Source: Pseudonocardia sp. CNS-004 (GTDB taxonomy: Bacteria; Actinomycetota; Actinomycetes; Mycobacteriales; Pseudonocardiaceae). From it: a stretch of 64,000 nucleotides of DNA. Each line of letters begins with the position of its first letter. Position 1 is the stretch's first letter. Both the position numbers and the translations under genes were made by a program. Below the pieces are notes generated by a model. That model did no database searches and was not told the DNA's origin. It saw only the letters and a program-made list of their open reading frames with translations. The stretch covers positions 62,001 through 126,000 of the forward strand of contig MKJV01000079.1 in the NCBI GenBank assembly GCA_001942185.1, given 5' to 3'. Below are positions 9,766 through 19,939 of this stretch, in pieces.

Positions 9766-9877
9766 ACCGGGGAGGGTGGCCCGCGGGCACCTGCGGCGCT
9801 GGTCCCTGCGTGTCCGTTGCGTTGACTCTGCGACGCAGCACCTTGCCCGAGCGACCCGGCCTCCCTACCGTCGGTGC
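9766..9877. promoter_or_regulatory. Divergent control region of the aldoxime-nitrile cluster
   Basis: A 112-nt space separates the nitrilase start from the AraC-family start. It holds a TTGACT -35-like element and a CTGCGACGCAG dyad near 9826-9836. Position makes it the likely regulator-binding region. No site is proven. Confidence 0.4.
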
Positions 9878-10855
9878 ATGTCGCGCCTGCTCAGCACGGA
9901 CGCGGTGGACGCGCGCGAGCGATTGGCGTTCTGGAACGAGGCCGTGTCCGACACCTACGTCCGGCTCGACACCACCGCCCCCGGCCGCGACGTCGTCGGC
10001 GAGATCCGGGCCGACTCACTCGCCACGCTGGAGCTCTCCCGCGTCACGGCCACGGCCCAGCACGTCCGGCGCACGCCGTCGCTCATCTCCGCGGCCGCCG
10101 AGGACTACTTCCTCGTCAGCATCCAGACCCGGGGCGCGGGCGCCGTGGCGCAGGACGGGCGCACCGCGGCGCTGGCACCGGGCGACTTCGCCGTCTACGA
10201 CTCCACCCGGCCATACGAACTGCGCTTCGACGGCCCGTTCCAGCAGTACGTGCTCATGCTCCCGGGCCCCATGCTGCGCTCGCAGCTGCGTGCCGCCCCC
10301 GACCTGACGGCGCGGCGCGTGCGCGGGTCACGCGGAGCCGGGCACCTGATGATCGAGATGATCCGGACGCTCGCGGCGGACATCGCCGTGCTGGAGCCGG
10401 CCGCGGCGGCCGCCGTCGCGCAGAGCGTCGAGCACATCGTGGTGGCGGGGCTGAGCTCCCTGGTACCCGACGTCCCGCTGCCGGAGCCGGAGCGGACCGC
10501 GCGCCGCGAGCAGGTCAAGGCGTGCGCCCGGGCCCGGCTGCGGGATCCCGGGCTCACGGTGGCCGAGATCGCCGCGCAGCTGCACACGTCGGTGAGCACG
10601 CTGCACCGCGCGTTCGCCGGTGAACCGTGCTCGATCGCGGAGTGGATCTGGGCGCAGCGGCTCGACGCCGTGCGGGCCGACCTGTGTGATCCGGCCCTGC
10701 GCCACCGCACGATCAGCGACCTCGCCTTCTCGTGGGGTTTCGTCGACGCATCGCACTTCAGCCGGGCGTTCAAGGCCCGGTTCGGTTCCACCGCGCGCGA
10801 CGTGCGTCAGGCGGGCGGGAGCACCACGAACTGCCGCAGCGACAGGTCGACGTAG
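9878..10855 (+). CDS. AraC/XylS-family regulator (NitR-like)
   Basis: 325 residues. Residues about 1-180 form an AraC-binding-like sensing domain (RERLAFWNEAVSDTYV, PGDFAVYDSTRPYEL), and residues about 210-315 the two-helix-turn-helix AraC domain (LTVAEIAAQLHTSVSTLHRA; ISDLAFSWGFVDASHFSRAF). This class activates nitrilase or aldoxime genes in rhodococci, and the divergent position next to oxd and nitrilase supports that role. The frame is intact. Its 3' end overlaps the convergent proA end by 49 nt. Inducer unknown, probably a nitrile, aldoxime or lactam. Confidence 0.85.
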   Translation: MSRLLSTDAVDARERLAFWNEAVSDTYVRLDTTAPGRDVVGEIRADSLATLELSRVTATAQHVRRTPSLISAAAEDYFLVSIQTRGAGAVAQDGRTAALAPGDFAVYDSTRPYELRFDGPFQQYVLMLPGPMLRSQLRAAPDLTARRVRGSRGAGHLMIEMIRTLAADIAVLEPAAAAAVAQSVEHIVVAGLSSLVPDVPLPEPERTARREQVKACARARLRDPGLTVAEIAAQLHTSVSTLHRAFAGEPCSIAEWIWAQRLDAVRADLCDPALRHRTISDLAFSWGFVDASHFSRAFKARFGSTARDVRQAGGSTTNCRSDRST

Positions 10856-12068
10856 GTCACCGGGCCGCGCGGGCCCGGCGTGTGGTCGACGTTGATGCCG
10901 GTCTCGGGAAGGCCGAGCAGCTTGTAGCCGTCGAGCAGGCGGGTGGTGGTGTTCCAGAACACGCCGGTGCCCGGGTAGGCGTCGATGAACGCCTCGGCCG
11001 CGGCCCGGTCGGCGGCGCAGACGGTGGCGGCGAGGCCGGACGTCTCGCGGGCGGCGGTGGCGGCGGCGTCCAGGGGGCCGTCCACCGGCGCGACGGTGAC
11101 ATGGGCCTCCGCGCCGCTGTCGAGGGCCCACTCGTGGCCGAGCGGGTGGGTGTGCGGGGCAGGCTCGGCGTGATCTCCCGCGCCCGCAGGGCCTGCTCGG
11201 CCACCGGCCACAACCGGTCGTAGGCCGGGCGGTCGATCAGCAGCAGGTTGAGCCGGTTGCAGACGCCGAGCCGGTCGGTGCTCTCCGTGACCAGCCGCGT
11301 GACGTCGGCCGGGTCGGCGCTGGCGTCCAGGTAGAGCACTCCACCGCCGTCGGCGTGGGCGAGGATCCGGGTGCCCGCGGTCGCCCCGAGCGCCGACAGC
11401 TTGCGGGTGACCTCGCCGCTGCCGCGCACCACGACGAGCGGCACGAGGTCGGGCAGCCCGACGAGCGCCTCGGCACCGGCGTGGCCGGGTGTGGGCACCA
11501 GCTGCACGGCTCCGGCAGGCAGGCCGTGGCGCTCCAGCGCGGGCCCGATCACGAGCTCGACCAACGCGCGGGCCGAGCCCAGCGCGGCCGATCCCGTGCG
11601 CAGCACCGCCGCGCTGCGCGCCTTCAGCACCTGCGACGCGACGTCCACCGTGACGTTCGGGCGGGCCTCGAACACCGCACCGATGACGCCGACGGGTACC
11701 CGCCGCTCGTAAACGCGTTCGCCGCCCGGCAGCGTGCGCACCTCGCGCTGCGCGGGCGGCTCCGGGGTGTCGGCGAGCACCACGAGCTGGGTGGCCATGT
11801 CCGCCAACCGTTCCGGGGTGAGTCGCAGCCGGTCGAGCAGGCCGGGCGCCATCCCCGCCTTCTCGGCCGCCGCCACATCGGAGTGGTTGGCGGCGAGCAC
11901 CGCCAACGCCTGGGCGCGGAGCAGATCGGCCGCGGTGCGCAGGGCGGCGTCGACGGCGGCGCCACCTGCGGCCCGCACTCCCGGTGCGGCGGCCGCGGCA
12001 CGCTCCGCGGCCGCGCGCACGGCGGTCGCTTCCGGGGTGTCGATGGCATCGGCGGTGCTGGTGCTCAC
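10807..12068 (-). CDS. proA: Gamma-glutamyl phosphate reductase (frameshifted)
   Basis: About 420 residues. ProA reduces gamma-glutamyl phosphate to glutamate semialdehyde in proline synthesis. It is recognised from RRVPVGVIGAVFEARPNVT, VVRGSGEVTRKLSALG, the catalytic cysteine in DRLGVCNRLN, and the C-terminal GVFWNTTTRLLDGYKLLGLP with GPVTYVDLS. One break near 11165: CTGCCCCGCAC would be continuous with a fifth C, giving LPPHTHPLGHEW. proB is not in the window. The ATG at 12068 is 92 nt from the divergent MFS gene. Confidence 0.9.
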
Positions 12069-12160
12069 GGGAGAAGGTTGCCACGCGGCCGGCCGGTTCC
12101 GCCCGCAGGTTCAGCAACCGAGTTGACCTCGACCGGGGTTCAGGTTGCACGATCGTCGTC

Positions 12161-13524
12161 GTGACCGCTGCTGCTCCCCCACCCGCCGTGCGCGACGAGC
12201 TCTTCGGACCGAGCCGCCGCGCGACGACCGTCGGGATCGTCCTCCTGGTCAGCCTGGTGGCGTTCGAGGCGATGGGGGTGAACACGGCGATGCCCGCGCT
12301 CGTCGCCGACCTCGGTGGCGTCGCCCTGTACGCATGGCCCTTCGTGACGTTCATGGCCGCGTCGGTGTTCGCGACCGTCCTCGGGGGCCGCTGGTGCGAC
12401 CGGGCCGGGCCGCGGGTGCCGCTGGTGGTGTCGCCGCTGCTGTTCGGCGCGGGGCTGCTGGTCGCGGGGACGGCAACCGGCATGGCCCAGCTGCTCGTCG
12501 GGCGCGTGTTGCAGGCGCGGGGGCCGGCATGACGAGCGTGGCGATCTTCGTGCTGATCGCCGTGGTCTACCCGGAACGGGGCGGCCCGCCGTGTTCGGCT
12601 GATCTCCTCGGCCTGGGTGCTGCCGGCGCTGCTCGGCCCGCCGGTGTCCGGCGTGGTCACCGAGGCACTCTCCTGGCACTGGGTGTTCCTCGGGCTGATC
12701 CCGTTCGTGCTGGTCGCCACGACCCTCGTGGTGCCCGCCGTGCGCACGCTGTCGGCGCCGGAGCGCCCGTCAGGCGCGGGCCGCCGCGGTGTGGTCGCCG
12801 CCGCCCTCGCCGCGTCCGTCGGGGTCGCCGCGCTGAGCTGGGCGTCGCAGCACGTGTCGGCGCTCGCCGCGGTCGTGGCGGCGGCGTCCGTCGCGGTGCT
12901 CGTCCCGGCGCTCCTGCGGCTGTTCCCGCGGGGCGTGTTCCGGCTGCAACGCGGGATCCCCACGCTCGTCGCCGCCCGCGGGCTGCTCGCCGGCGTGTTC
13001 TTCACGATCAACTCGTACCTGCCGCTCATGCTGGAGGCGACGCACGGCTGGTCGCTCGCCGCTGCCGGGATCCCGCTGATCGTCGGCGCGCTGGCGTGGT
13101 CGGGCGCGTCCGCGTGGCAGGGCAGGCACCCCGATCTACCACGCGAGAAGCTGCTGCGCGCCGGCTTCGGCGCGGTGACGGTCGGCGCCGCCGGCATGCT
13201 GCTGGTCGCCCGTCGTGGGGTCTGCCGTGGCTGGCCCTGCCGTTCTGGGGGATCGCCGGGCTGGGGATGGGGCTGGGGTTCTCGTCGATCGCGTTCCTGC
13301 TGCTGAGGCAGTCCGAGCAGCACGAGACCGGTTTCCACACCTCCGCCGCCCAGATCGCCGACCAGCTCGGCACCGCCGCCCTCATCGGTGCGGGCGGCGC
13401 CGCGCTCGCGCTGCTCGGCGCGCCCGCGGTCGCGCTGCCGGTGCTGATCGCGGTGCTGGTGGTGCTGGGGCTGACCGGGGTGCTCGCCGCTCCGCGCACG
13501 GTCGGCCGGACCACGTCGGTCTGA
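12161..13524 (+). CDS. MFS transporter, drug-efflux-like (three or more frameshifts)
   Basis: About 455 residues reconstructed. The first helices appear in TVGIVLLVSLVAFEAMGVNT and YAWPFVTFMAASVFA, with the motif-A-like GGRWCDRAGPR. Later helices include SWHWVFLGLIPFVLVATTLV and LGMGLGFSSIAFLLLRQSE. The frame breaks near 12527 (after GRVLQARG), near 12580 and near 13215. The first restores as RGAGMTSVAIF with one extra G. An EmrB/QacA- or DHA-like multidrug role is the usual assignment, but the substrate is not deducible. If the breaks were real the protein would be dead. Confidence 0.7.
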
Positions 13525-13536
13525 CGAGAATCCTGC

Positions 13537-14259
13537 CTACTGGGGCGGCGCGCCCGGGCCGGGCGGCGGCGGATATCCCGGCTGCGCCCACTGCTGCGGG
13601 GGCCCGGCCCACTGCTGGGGCGGCATCCACTGCTGCTGCGGCTGCGGCCACGGCTGCTGCCCCGGCCCGAACGGCGGGACGGGCCATGCCGCCGGGCCAC
13701 GCCGGGGCACGAGCAGCAGCACCGCGGCGGCCAGCGCGGCGAGCCCGCTGACGAGGACGAGGTATCCGCCCACCCCGATCTCGAAGGTGCTCCGGAACTC
13801 GCTGTCGGGGGCGGCGTTGGCGGCGTTCGAGGCGACGTTGCCGGTGAACGTGATCAGCTCCAGCCAGATCACGGCGATGACCCCCACCAGCAGCCCGGCA
13901 GCGCCGGTGCCGAGCAGCCGGCCGGGCGCCGGGTCACCGGGGCGCCGGGCGGACAGCACCAGCAGGACCGCGGCGACGAGCGCGAGCAGAGCGGCGACGA
14001 CGAGCGGGATGCCGTGCAGTATCGCCGCCGCGGCGGGTTCTCCCGCCTCCGGTGGCGGCTCCTGGATGTCCCCCCAGCCGGTGGTCGTGGTCGTCGACGA
14101 CTCGACGTACTCCGACCGCGACTCGAAGCGGTACACGCTGAACGCGCCGAAGCTCCCGCCCACCGCCAGTGCCCCCGAGAGGACCAGCAGACCGGCTGCG
14201 ACCACCCGCGGGACCGCCACCGCCGACCGTGGCTGTGGATACCCGTACACCCCCGACAT
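13537..14259 (-). CDS. Four-helix membrane protein with Pro/Gln/Trp-rich tail, unknown function
   Basis: 240 residues. Four predicted membrane helices (VVAAGLLVLSGALAVGGSF; PLVVAALLALVAAVLLVLSA; GAAGLLVGVIAVIWLELIT; GYLVLVSGLAALAAAVLLLV) frame a short extracytoplasmic loop rich in Ser, Thr and Pro. The last 50 residues are low-complexity Pro/Gln/Gly/Trp. Such tails occur on actinobacterial membrane proteins of unknown function. The frame is intact. The 3' end is 12 nt from the convergent MFS gene. I do not recognise a family. Confidence 0.7.
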   Translation of the reverse strand: MSGVYGYPQPRSAVAVPRVVAAGLLVLSGALAVGGSFGAFSVYRFESRSEYVESSTTTTTGWGDIQEPPPEAGEPAAAAILHGIPLVVAALLALVAAVLLVLSARRPGDPAPGRLLGTGAAGLLVGVIAVIWLELITFTGNVASNAANAAPDSEFRSTFEIGVGGYLVLVSGLAALAAAVLLLVPRRGPAAWPVPPFGPGQQPWPQPQQQWMPPQQWAGPPQQWAQPGYPPPPGPGAPPQ

Positions 14260-14306
14260 GGGTGCCACCCTCTCAGGCCGCGCCCGCCCGCGGCCACCCG
14301 TGACGG

Positions 14307-15169
14307 TCAGGAGCGGTGGGGCAGCTTCTTCGGCGTCGAGGGCGGCGGCACCACCGGGCCTGCGTCCCCGTCGGGCGCCGCGTCGAGGTCGACGACCACG
14401 GGGGCGTGGTCGCTCGGTCCGCTGCCCTTGCGGGCCTTGCGGTCCACCCACGCGGCCTGCACGCGCCCCGCCGGGTCGGCGCCCGCGAGGACGAGGTCGA
14501 TGCGCATGCCCAGGTCCTGGTGGAAGCGCCCGGCCCGGTAGTCCCAGTACGTGAAGATCCGTTCGGACGGCCAGCGGTCGCGCACCACGTCGTGCAGTCC
14601 GAGGCCCTTGATCTCGGCGAGCGCCTTGCGCTCGGCAGGCGTGACGTGCGTGGAGTCGACGAACACGGCCGGGTCCCACAGGTCGTCGTCGGTGGGGGCG
14701 ATGTTCATGTCGCCCGCCACCACGGCCGTGGCGGGGTCCGTGACCGACTCCCGCAGTGCGGCGAGCCACTCCAGCTTGTAGGGGTAGTGCGGGTCGTGGG
14801 GGGTGCGCCCGTTCGGCACGTAGACGGACGTGACGCGCAGCCCGCCGCACGTCGCCGTGATCGCGCGCGCTCGGCGGGGGACTCGGGCGTCGGGAACCGC
14901 GGTTCGCCGGGCAGTCCGCGCACGACGTCGTCGAGCCCGGCGCGCGACAGCAGCGCCACGCCGTTCCAGCGACCCTCACCGAAGTGGGCGACCGCGTAGC
15001 CCCGTTCGGCCAGCGGCGCGTCGAAGGCCTCGGCGAACGCCTCGTCGGACAGCTTGGTCTCCTGCAGGCACACGACGTCCGGTGCACGCTCGTCGAGCCA
15101 TGGCAGCAGCCGGGGCAGGCGGACTAGGGCCGAGTTCACGTTCCATGTAGCCAGACGCACTCGGAGCAC
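14307..15169 (-). CDS. xth: Exodeoxyribonuclease III / AP endonuclease (frameshifted)
   Basis: About 288 residues. The EEP-fold motifs of Xth are clear: [18 protein letters not shown] (metal Glu), GNVAL-like [18 protein letters not shown] (Asp/Asn active site), [20 protein letters not shown] and [12 protein letters not shown] (catalytic His). It nicks DNA at abasic sites in base-excision repair. One break near 14865 separates SPAERAR from the [10 protein letters not shown] half and restores with one added base. The start is taken at GTG 15169; GTG 15160 is also possible. It is divergent from xylA with 46 nt between. Confidence 0.88.
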
Positions 15170-15184
15170 GCTACCGTGGCCGAG

Positions 15185-15205
15185 TTTGTACGATGCCCGA
15201 ACAAA
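15185..15205. promoter_or_regulatory. Candidate XylR-type operator upstream of xylA
   Basis: TTTGT and ACAAA half-sites are separated by 11 nt immediately before the AAAGGGG ribosome site of xylA. The half-sites resemble those of ROK-family xylose repressors, and a ROK repressor lies just downstream of xylAB. This is inference from sequence symmetry. Confidence 0.4.
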
Positions 15206-15215
15206 GGGGTTTCTC

Positions 15216-16405
15216 ATGCCGCAGCCCACCCGCGAGGACCGCTTCAGCTTTGGTCTCTGGACGGTCGGCTGGCAAGCCGTCGACCCGTTCGGCACGGCCA
15301 CCCGCCCGGCCCTCGACCCCGTCGAGTCGGTGCACAAGCTCTCCGAGCTCGGTGCGTGGGGCGTCACGTTCCACGACGACGACCTGATCCCGTTCGGCAC
15401 CGAGGCCGCGGAACGCGACCGGATCATCGCGCGGTTCAAGGGTGCGCTGGACGAGACCGGGATGGTCGTCCCGATGATGACCACCAACCTGTTCACCCAC
15501 CCCGTGTTCAAGGACGGCGGGTTCACCAGCAACGACCGCGGCGTGCGCCGGTTCGCCCTGCGCAAGATCATCCGCAACATCGACCTGGCCGCCGAGCTGG
15601 GCGCCGAGACGTACGTCTTCTGGGGCGGGCGCGAAGGCGCCGAGGTCGACTCCGCGAAGGACATCGCGGCTGCGCTCGACGCTACCGCGAGGGCATCGAC
15701 CTGCTCGCCGCGTACGTCAAGGAGCAGGGCTACGGCATCCACTTCGCGATCGAGCCGAAGCCCAACGAGCCCCGCGGCGACATCCTGCTGCCCACCGCCG
15801 GGCATGCGCTCGCCTTCATCGCCGAGCTCGAGCACGGCGACATCGTCGGCATCAACCCCGAGGTCGGCCACGAGCAGATGGCCGGGCTCAACTACACCGC
15901 GGGCATCGCGCAGGCGCTGTGGGCCGGGAAGCTGTTCCACATCGACCTCAACGGCCAGCGCGGCATCAAGTACGACCAGGACCTCATCTTCGGTCACGGC
16001 GACCTGCTCAACGCGTTCTCCACGGTCGACCTGCTGGAGAACGGCGCCCCCGGCGGTGGCGCCACGTACGACGGTCCGCGCCACTTCGACTACAAGCCGC
16101 TGCGCACCGAGGACTTCGACGGCGTGTGGGCGTCGGCGGCGGCCAACATGAACGCCTACCTCATCCTCAAGGAGCGCGCGGCGGCGTTCCGCGCCGACCC
16201 GGAGGTGGCCGAGGCCATGGCCGTCTCCGGCGTGGCGGAGCTGGCGAAGCCCACGCTGAACCCGGGCGAGACCGTCGCCGACCTCAAGGCCGATCGCTCC
16301 GCGTTCGAGGACTTCGACGCGGTGAAGGCAGGCGAGCGCGGCTACGGCTTCGTGCGCCTGGCGCAGCTCGCGTTCGAACACGTCACGGCGCCCGGTGAGC
16401 GCGCG
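15216..16405 (+). CDS. xylA: Xylose isomerase (frameshifted; no stop before xylB)
   Basis: About 397 residues converting D-xylose to D-xylulose. Active-site segments are [12 protein letters not shown] (His/Asp near residues 53-56), [26 protein letters not shown] (metal Glu and Lys), [13 protein letters not shown] and [10 protein letters not shown]. The ATG has an AAAGGGG ribosome site 5-12 nt upstream. One break near 15684: CTCGACGCTACCGC would read DRYREGID if the C were doubled. After the break the frame runs without a stop into the ATG of xylB, so either the last codons contain another indel or the two are fused. An indel is more likely. Confidence 0.9.
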
Positions 16406-17808
16406 ATGACGCTGGTGGCGGGGGTCGACTCGTCGACCCAGTCGTGCACCGTCGTGATCCGGGACGCGGCCACCGGCACCCTCGTGCGCACGGGCAGCGC
16501 CAAGCACCCGGACGGCACCGAGGTGGCCCCCGCCGCCTGGTGGGAAGCCCTGCAGGCCGCGATCGCCGACGCGGGCGGGCTCGACGGCGTCGAGGCGATG
16601 GCCGTGGCCGGCCAGCAGCACGGGATGGTCTGCCTCGACGCGGCGGGCGAGGTGGTGCGGCCCGCGCTGCTGTGGAACGACACGCGGTCGGCCGGTGCCG
16701 CCGCCGACCTCGTCGCCGAACTGGGCGCGAAGGAGTGGGCGGAGGCGACGGGGCTCGTCCCGGTCGCCTCGTTCACCGCCACGAAGCTGCGCTGGCTCGC
16801 CGAGCACGAACCCGAGCACGCCGCCGCCACCGCCGCGGTGTGCCTCCCGCACGACTGGCTCACCTGGAAGCTGCGGGGCACGGGCTCGCTCGACGACCTC
16901 GTCACCGACCGTTCCGACGCCAGCGGCACCGGCTACTGGTCCGGCCGTACCGGGGAGTACCGGCTCGACCTGCTCGAACGCGCTCTCGGACGGTCCGACG
17001 TGCGGCTGCCCCGGGTCCTCGGCCCCGCCGAGCCGCCGGGCGGACACCGGACGGTGTGCTGCTCGGCCCCGGCGCGGGCGACAACGCGGGCGCTGCGCTG
17101 GGGCTCGGCGCCGCCGCGGGCGACGTCGTGGTCTCGGTCGGGACGTCCGGCGTGGTCTCGGCCGTCAGCGCGACCCCCACGGCCGACGAGACCGGCACCA
17201 TCGCCGGGTTCGCGTCCGCATCCGGCGAGTACCTGCCGATCGTGGTCACGCTGAACGCGGCGCGGGTGCTCGACGCCACCGCACGGATCCTCGGCGTCGA
17301 CCACGAGGAGCTGGCCCGGCTGGCGCTCTCGGCGCCCGCAGGCTCGGACGGGCTGGTGCTCGTGCCGTACCTGGAAGGCGAACGCACCCCGAACCGGCCG
17401 GACGCCACCGGCGCCGTGCACGGGCTCACCCTGGCCGGCTCCACGCCTGCACACCTGGCGCGCGCGGCCGTCGAAGGTGTGCTCTGCGGGCTCGCCGACG
17501 CCCTCGACGCGCTGGTCGCGGCGGGGGTGCCGGTGGAGCGAGCGTTCCTCGTGGGCGGCGGCGCCCGCTCCGAGGCGCTCGCCCGCATCGCCCCCGCGGT
17601 GCTCGGGCGGCCCGTGCTGCGGCCCACACCGGGCGAGTACGTGGCCGACGGCGCGGCCCGGCAGGCGGCATGGGTGCTCGCCGGTGGGGACAGCCCGCCG
17701 GTGTGGGAGGCGGCCGACACGGAGACGTTCGAGGCCGACCCCACCCCGGCCGTCCGCGAGCGGTACGCGCAGGTCCGCGATCTCACGGCGCCGCGTCCGG
17801 GCTCGTGA
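16406..17808 (+). CDS. xylB: Xylulokinase (frameshifted)
   Basis: About 468 residues of the FGGY kinase family, phosphorylating D-xylulose for the pentose phosphate pathway. Evidence: [14 protein letters not shown] (phosphate 1), [55 protein letters not shown] (phosphate 2), [13 protein letters not shown] and [13 protein letters not shown] (adenosine motif). One break near 17041 restores with a third G in GGCGGACACC. It follows xylA directly as an operon. Confidence 0.92.
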
Positions 17809-17816
17809 CGACCAGG

Positions 17817-17956
17817 ACCGCGACTCGGGTGCACCGACACCGCGACTCGCGGGCATCCACACCGCGACTCGCGGAAGTGGGGTCGCACCCCCTTCCGCGA
17901 GTCGGGGTCTCCGTGCGCGCGAGTCGCGGCGTGCGTGCGGGTGTGTCGCGGCGCGC
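17817..17956. repeat. GACTCGCG-type intergenic repeat cluster (xylB-ROK gap)
   Basis: Several CGACTCGCGG / CCGCGAGTCG words face each other around a G-rich centre (GACTCGCGGAAGTGGG against CCCCCTTCCGCGAGTCG). This forms a long dyad that could terminate xylAB. The same words recur near 21990, 55100 and 60500. Confidence 0.65.
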
Positions 17957-17974
17957 GCGGACCGGAGCCGCGGC

Positions 17975-19066
17975 GTGAGTGTTCCCGCCGGCCAACACAC
18001 CGTGCGGCGGCACAACCTCGCGCTCGTGCTGGGCGTGGTCGCCGGGCCGGAACCGCTCTCGCGCGCCGGGGTCGCGGCACGCACCGGGCTCACCCGCGGC
18101 ACCGTGTCGTCGCTGGTGGAGGAGCTGATCGAGGCCCGGCTCGTCACGGAGCTCGCTGCAGCCCGTGGCGGACCGGGCCGCCCGGCGAGCCCGCTGCGGC
18201 TGGATCCGCGCGGGCCCGCCGGCCTCGGCCTGGAGGTCGGCGTGGACACCGTCGGCGCGTGCGTCGTCGACCTCGGCGGCACGCTGCGGGTCCGGCGCAC
18301 CGTGGCGTCGGACCACCGCGACGACGTACCGGACGCCGCGCTCGCCCGCCTCGCCGCGCTCGCCGCGGACGTCGTGACCGAGACGGGGCTCCCGATCGCG
18401 GGAGCGACGGTGGCCCTGCCCGGCGTCGTCGGGCCCGACGGGGTGCTGGAGCGGGCGCCCAACCTCCCCCGCTGGGTCGACGTGGCCGTCGGACCCGCGC
18501 TGAGCACCCGGCTGGGCGGCCTGCCCGTCCGCGCCGGCAACGAGGCCGACCTCGCCGCGCTGGCGGAGCGGTGGGCAGGCGGCCCGCCGGACGCGGTGGT
18601 CGTGTCCGGCGGGATCGGCGTCGGCGCGGGGATCCTGTTGGACGGCACGCTTTTCGCCGGAGCGGGTGGGCGGGCCGGCGAGATCGGCCACGTCGTCGTC
18701 GATCCGGACGGGGCGACCTGCCACTGCGGCGGGCGCGGCTGCCTGGAGACCGTGGCCGGGTGGGAGTCGCTCACCGCCGACCGCCCGGACGCCGTGCGCG
18801 CCGCGGGCCGGGCGCTCGGCATCGCGCTCTCCGGGGCCGTGCACCTGCTCGACGTGCCTGCGGTGGTGCTCGGCGGCGGCTACCCCCGCTGCGGCCCGCT
18901 GCTCCTCGACGCGGTGCGCGCCGAGCTCGAGGCCCGGGTCCTCACCCGGGCCGGCGTGGAGGTGCGCTTCTCCGCGCTCGGACCCGAAGCGGCCCTGCAG
19001 GGTGCCGCCACGGCGGTCGTGCAGGAGGTGCTCGCCGACCCCGGTGCGCTGATCGCGCGCCCCTGA
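17975..19066 (+). CDS. ROK-family transcriptional repressor (XylR-like)
   Basis: 363 residues. An N-terminal winged HTH (LSRAGVAARTGLTRGTVSSL, residues about 25-45) is followed by a ROK sugar-kinase-like domain with a DGTLFAGAGGRAGEIGHVVV segment and the ROK zinc motif CHCGGRGCLET. ROK repressors with an N-terminal HTH regulate sugar genes, and the position behind xylAB points to xylose control. The GTG start has GGAG upstream. The frame is intact. The ligand is presumably xylose; this is inference. Confidence 0.85.
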   Translation: MSVPAGQHTVRRHNLALVLGVVAGPEPLSRAGVAARTGLTRGTVSSLVEELIEARLVTELAAARGGPGRPASPLRLDPRGPAGLGLEVGVDTVGACVVDLGGTLRVRRTVASDHRDDVPDAALARLAALAADVVTETGLPIAGATVALPGVVGPDGVLERAPNLPRWVDVAVGPALSTRLGGLPVRAGNEADLAALAERWAGGPPDAVVVSGGIGVGAGILLDGTLFAGAGGRAGEIGHVVVDPDGATCHCGGRGCLETVAGWESLTADRPDAVRAAGRALGIALSGAVHLLDVPAVVLGGGYPRCGPLLLDAVRAELEARVLTRAGVEVRFSALGPEAALQGAATAVVQEVLADPGALIARP

Positions 19067-19072
19067 CCCGGA

Positions 19073-19794
19073 TCACGAGGCCTTCGGCAGGACCCGGATC
19101 CCGTCGGCGCGGATCGTGCCGGCGTCGGCGGTGCCGGTGAGCACCACGACATCGCCGACGGCGGGCTTCTGGGACAGCCCCGTCGTGTCCACCGGGACGG
19201 ACAGCCCGTCGACCGAGACCACGGTGGCCGTCTCACCGCTGAGCGCGGTGACCGTGCCGGTGACGCTCGCCTGCGGCACCCAGATCGCCTCCGCCGTCGC
19301 GGCGTCACCGGTGCCCTCGACCGACACCACCACGCGCTCGCCGACCTGCAGGTCACCGAGCCCGCTGTTGCCCGCACCGCGCACGCGCGTGTCGCCGTCG
19401 GTGCGATGGTGCGCTGCCCTGCGCCGTCGACGTTCACGACGACCGAACCGTCGGCCACCGACGCGACGGTGCCGGCGACCACGGGCTCGTCCCCGAACCC
19501 GCCCCGGCCACCGAACCGCTCACCCATACCGCCACCCATGGGCCCGCCTTCCATCGGACCGCCGTGCCCGTGCCGGCCCTCGGCCCACGGCGGGGCACCC
19601 GACCACCCGGCGCGGTCGACGCCGGGACCGAAGCGGCCACGGTCGTGGTCGGGCAGCAGGAGTGCCGCGGTGACGCCGCCGACCACGACCAGCGCCACGA
19701 TCGCCGCGGTGACCACGGCACCCCGGCTGCGGAGCCGGGACCTCCAGGAACGGCGCGGCGGGACCTCGCTCGTCGGTGGTTCGGTGCTGCTCAT
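19073..19794 (-). CDS. DUF5666-type membrane-anchored protein (frameshifted)
   Basis: About 240 residues. One N-terminal helix (AVVTAAIVALVVVGGVTAALL) is followed by a Gly/Arg/Met-rich linker (GPMEGGPMGGGMGERFGGRG) and two small beta-domain repeats, VVAGTVASVADGSVVVNVDG and ASVTGTVTALSGETATVVSV, typical of DUF5666. One break near 19395 splits the two domains. It is divergent from a two-component system, whose sensor may monitor envelope state, so the protein may be a target. Its function is not known. Confidence 0.7.
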
Positions 19795-19939
19795 CTCACT
19801 GCTCCCCTCGGGACGGATCCAACTTCCCCACCGACGGTTCCGCCCGTTCCTGAAGGCCGCCTGAAGCCCGCGTACACCTGGGGCACACCTTCAGCCGATC
19901 TTCAGGACGGTGCGGGCGCGCGCCGGGACAATGGGGGTC

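Noticed and set aside
10807..13338. An 843-residue minus-strand frame through proA and the MFS gene
   Set aside because: Only its last part is proA; the rest is antisense to the transporter and Arg/Ala/Pro-rich without motifs.
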